From UBA6165 sp044233745 (GTDB lineage Bacteria > Bacteroidota > Bacteroidia > Flavobacteriales_D > Crocinitomicaceae), in NCBI GenBank assembly GCA_044233745.1, contig JBIIJN010000060.1:1-16937 (forward strand): DNA of 16,937 bases, in the 5' to 3' direction. The notes beneath the pieces were generated by a model that ran no database searches, was not told the origin of the DNA, and saw only the letters and a program-made list of their open reading frames with translations. Shown here one piece after another: positions 15,298 through 16,937 of this stretch; position 1 is the first letter of the stretch; the number at the start of each line of letters is the position of its first letter. The position numbers and the translations under genes are program-made.

Positions 15298-16552
15298 TGG
15301 ATTGAATTGATTCCAAAATCTCAAAAAAACTTGGAAACGACTTTGCGCAAACCTCAGGGTGGAGCAAGGTCGTTTTTTCTTTTGTGCCTAAAGCAAAGAT
15401 TGTAGCTGACATTACCATCCTGTGGTCACCATTTGGGTCGATTGTAGCGCCAGTATAGGTTTTTTGTGGAAGGATGAATAAGGTGTCGTTTTCGATGTGC
15501 ATTTTTAGACCAAATTTTGAAAACTCGCTTAAAATCACCTCGGCGCGGTTGCTTTCTTTGTTGAGCAAACGATGAACCCCTTTGATGCTTGAAGTTTCAG
15601 TTCCATAAGCACCTAAAACAGCTAGAATGGGAAACAAATCGGGTGAGTGGGTGGCATCGAAGTGAAAACTGAGCAAATCTTTCTTTGAAATTGAAATGGT
15701 GTTTTCTTCGATTTTTATTTCAGCGCCGAACTCTTCCAAAACATTCAAAATGGCTTTATCAGCTTGTGATGAATTTAGTGAAAGATTTTCAAAAGTGATG
15801 GAACCAAACAAAGCAGCTGCAACCATGAAAAACGCCGCGCTGCTCCAATCACCTTCAATTTGAATTCCGGTTTCTTTCCATTCATAAGGACCATTAAAAT
15901 AGACTTGTGAGCCATCAAATTTTACCTTTTGACCAAAATCTTGCAAAGTTTGAATAGTCAATTCTATGTAGGGGATACTTGTAGGGTTTTCAATGGTAAT
16001 CACCTCATTTTTGGTTAAAGGCGAACCTACAAACGCCAAAATCAATCCGGTAATGAATTGCGAACTCAGCGAACCATCAACGGTGATGTCTTTAGGAATC
16101 AAGGGTCCGCTAACATTGAGCGGTAATTTCCCGCTATTGCTTGAAACTTGTACATAGAGCTGGGGCAAAACTGCTTCGAAAAAATCCATCGGTCGCTGAA
16201 GAATACTTCCATTACCTGTAATTGTTATCGTTTCATTTCCCAAAGCCATTATGGGCGTGAGCATGCGAGATGCCAAACCAGATTCACCGATAAATATGTC
16301 TTTTTTGGACAGTTTTGCAAAATCAATTCCCTGAATGTGAAGCGCATCTTCCTTTTTTTCTATTCTAGCGCCTAATGATATTAATACGCCCAAAACAGCT
16401 AGCTCGTCATCGGAAAAACCTATTCCACGAATGATTGTTCGATTTGGATTCATCAAAGCACAAGCCAAAACCCGTTGAGCATGGCTTTTGGAAGCTGGAG
16501 TTAAAATGGAACCCTTTACATGATGAATTGGAAGAATTACTTGGCTGTTCAC
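15287..16552 (-). CDS. aroA: 3-phosphoshikimate 1-carboxyvinyltransferase (EPSP synthase)
   Basis: Joins shikimate-3-phosphate and phosphoenolpyruvate to give EPSP, in the route to aromatic amino acids. The 421-residue form has TPASKSHAQR (18-27; Lys22, Ser23, Arg27), GESGLASRML (89-98), LQRPM (118-122; Arg120), DGSLSSQFITG (159-169), PYIE (194-197), EGDWSSAA (233-240), HSPDLFP (302-308; catalytic Asp305), NKESNR (331-336; Lys332, Glu333, Arg336), GDHRMVM (375-381; Arg378) and CAKSFPSFF (402-410; Lys404). All catalytic residues aligned by eye to the E. coli enzyme are present. The residues at the glyphosate-sensitive loop differ: Leu93 and Met97 stand where E. coli has Thr97 and Pro101. No ATG gives a full-length N-terminus; GTG at 16552 fits best, 19 bp after the preceding stop. 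A TTG at 16606 would put the start inside the upstream gene. Confidence 0.94.
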   Translation of the reverse strand: MNSQVILPIHHVKGSILTPASKSHAQRVLACALMNPNRTIIRGIGFSDDELAVLGVLISLGARIEKKEDALHIQGIDFAKLSKKDIFIGESGLASRMLTPIMALGNETITITGNGSILQRPMDFFEAVLPQLYVQVSSNSGKLPLNVSGPLIPKDITVDGSLSSQFITGLILAFVGSPLTKNEVITIENPTSIPYIELTIQTLQDFGQKVKFDGSQVYFNGPYEWKETGIQIEGDWSSAAFFMVAAALFGSITFENLSLNSSQADKAILNVLEEFGAEIKIEENTISISKKDLLSFHFDATHSPDLFPILAVLGAYGTETSSIKGVHRLLNKESNRAEVILSEFSKFGLKMHIENDTLFILPQKTYTGATIDPNGDHRMVMSATIFALGTKEKTTLLHPEVCAKSFPSFFEILESIQSIKD

Positions 16553-16571
16553 TGTGCTAAAGTATAAATTC

Positions 16572-16937
16572 TTAAGCGATCGCAAACACCCCAAAGAAAA
16601 CAACAAAGGCCAAATACATCCAAATACTTAGTGTGAATTGGTGTTTATGGAAAAATTTCTGGTAAATCAAATGCGCTAAAAATGAAACCACAAACCAACC
16701 GATGTAGTTTTGAAGGGGCACAATGTTGCATTCGAACTCCCAAAAATCGAAGTAGGGAGCCACTTTTTCTATGATGATGTCGAGAAGAACCATCAATGCT
16801 GCGCCTATTGTTGCACCAAGAAATAGATTTTTCGTCCATTTATATGCCATTGATGCACTGATAAAAACCAAAATAGCCCAATTGATACCAATCATCCAAG
16901 GCACGCCCCAGATTTTAGGTCCCAAATTGTTGCCGTA
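16572..16937 (-). CDS. Carotenoid biosynthesis protein (CruF/DUF422 family), C-terminal part
   Basis: The frame is open to the window edge (residues YGNNLGPKIWGVPWMIGINW at the edge), so only the last 121 residues are present and the TTG at 16925 is not a real start. The segment NNLGPKIWGVPWMIGINW, the acidic LLDIIIEKVAPYFDFWEF, and VPLQNYIGWFVVSFLAHLIY are typical of the carotenoid-biosynthesis membrane family that includes carotenoid 1',2'-hydratase CruF and related enzymes. About four TM segments are visible. Substrate cannot be told from this fragment. It ends 19 bp before the aroA start and is likely co-transcribed with it. Confidence 0.85.
   Translation of the reverse strand, partial: YGNNLGPKIWGVPWMIGINWAILVFISASMAYKWTKNLFLGATIGAALMVLLDIIIEKVAPYFDFWEFECNIVPLQNYIGWFVVSFLAHLIYQKFFHKHQFTLSIWMYLAFVVFFGVFAIA

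Noticed and set aside
16553..16606. TTG-initiated extension of aroA
   Set aside because: It would overlap the end of the carotenoid gene by 35 bp and adds residues not typical of EPSP synthase; the GTG at 16552 fits the conserved N-terminus.
1..16937. Defence system, mobile element, CRISPR array or RNA gene
   Set aside because: No transposase, integrase, restriction, toxin-antitoxin or Cas-like protein, no spaced direct repeats and no tRNA-like cloverleaf was seen on either strand; gene content is housekeeping and envelope.

Overview
This 16.9 kb window looks like ordinary chromosome of a Bacteroidota bacterium, most like the Flavobacteriia/Sphingobacteriia side of the phylum. The evidence is AT-rich coding sequence, Sec signal peptides ending in Ala-Gln or Ser-Gln, many small outer-membrane beta-barrel proteins, a DUF3822-rsmD-coaD gene string, a DUF2027/Smr-like protein, weak or absent Shine-Dalgarno sequences, and several matches to the Bacteroidota sigma-factor -7 element TAnnTTTG upstream of genes. 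No tRNA, rRNA, CRISPR array, insertion sequence, prophage or integrase was seen. No gene-free stretch exceeds about 150 bp.

Layout: (1) 1-519 (+), end of an unrecognised gene. (2) 594-2501 (-), acetyl-CoA synthetase acs, divergent from a secreted M61 metallopeptidase with a PDZ domain (2622-4409, +). (3) 4406-5628 (-), two overlapping small outer-membrane barrel genes, meeting the M61 gene tail to tail with overlapping stop codons. (4) 5743-6621 (-), sucD as a single-gene unit with its own promoter and intrinsic terminator. (5) 6755-8955 (+), a tightly overlapping trio: M50 intramembrane protease, short Smr-domain protein, TrmN6-type tRNA adenine methyltransferase. (6) 8977-13097 (-), a likely five-gene operon read in the order three-TM membrane protein, DUF3822 protein, rsmD, coaD, secreted thioredoxin-like protein without cysteine pair, behind a good -33/-7 promoter. 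(7) 13207-14064 (-), coiled-coil lipoprotein, divergent from an outer-membrane barrel gene (14215-15297, +). (8) 15287-16937 (-), aroA preceded by the end of a carotenoid-biosynthesis (CruF/DUF422) membrane protein that runs off the window.

The genes mix central metabolism (acetate activation, TCA cycle, CoA and shikimate pathways), RNA modification (RsmD, TrmN6, Smr) and cell-envelope proteins. Nothing identifies a defence island or a mobile element, and I found no clear undescribed system. The most worthwhile leads are the uncharacterised partners of rsmD/coaD, the shortened Smr protein translationally overlapped with an intramembrane protease, a histidine-rich segment in one barrel protein, and unusual glyphosate-site residues in AroA.
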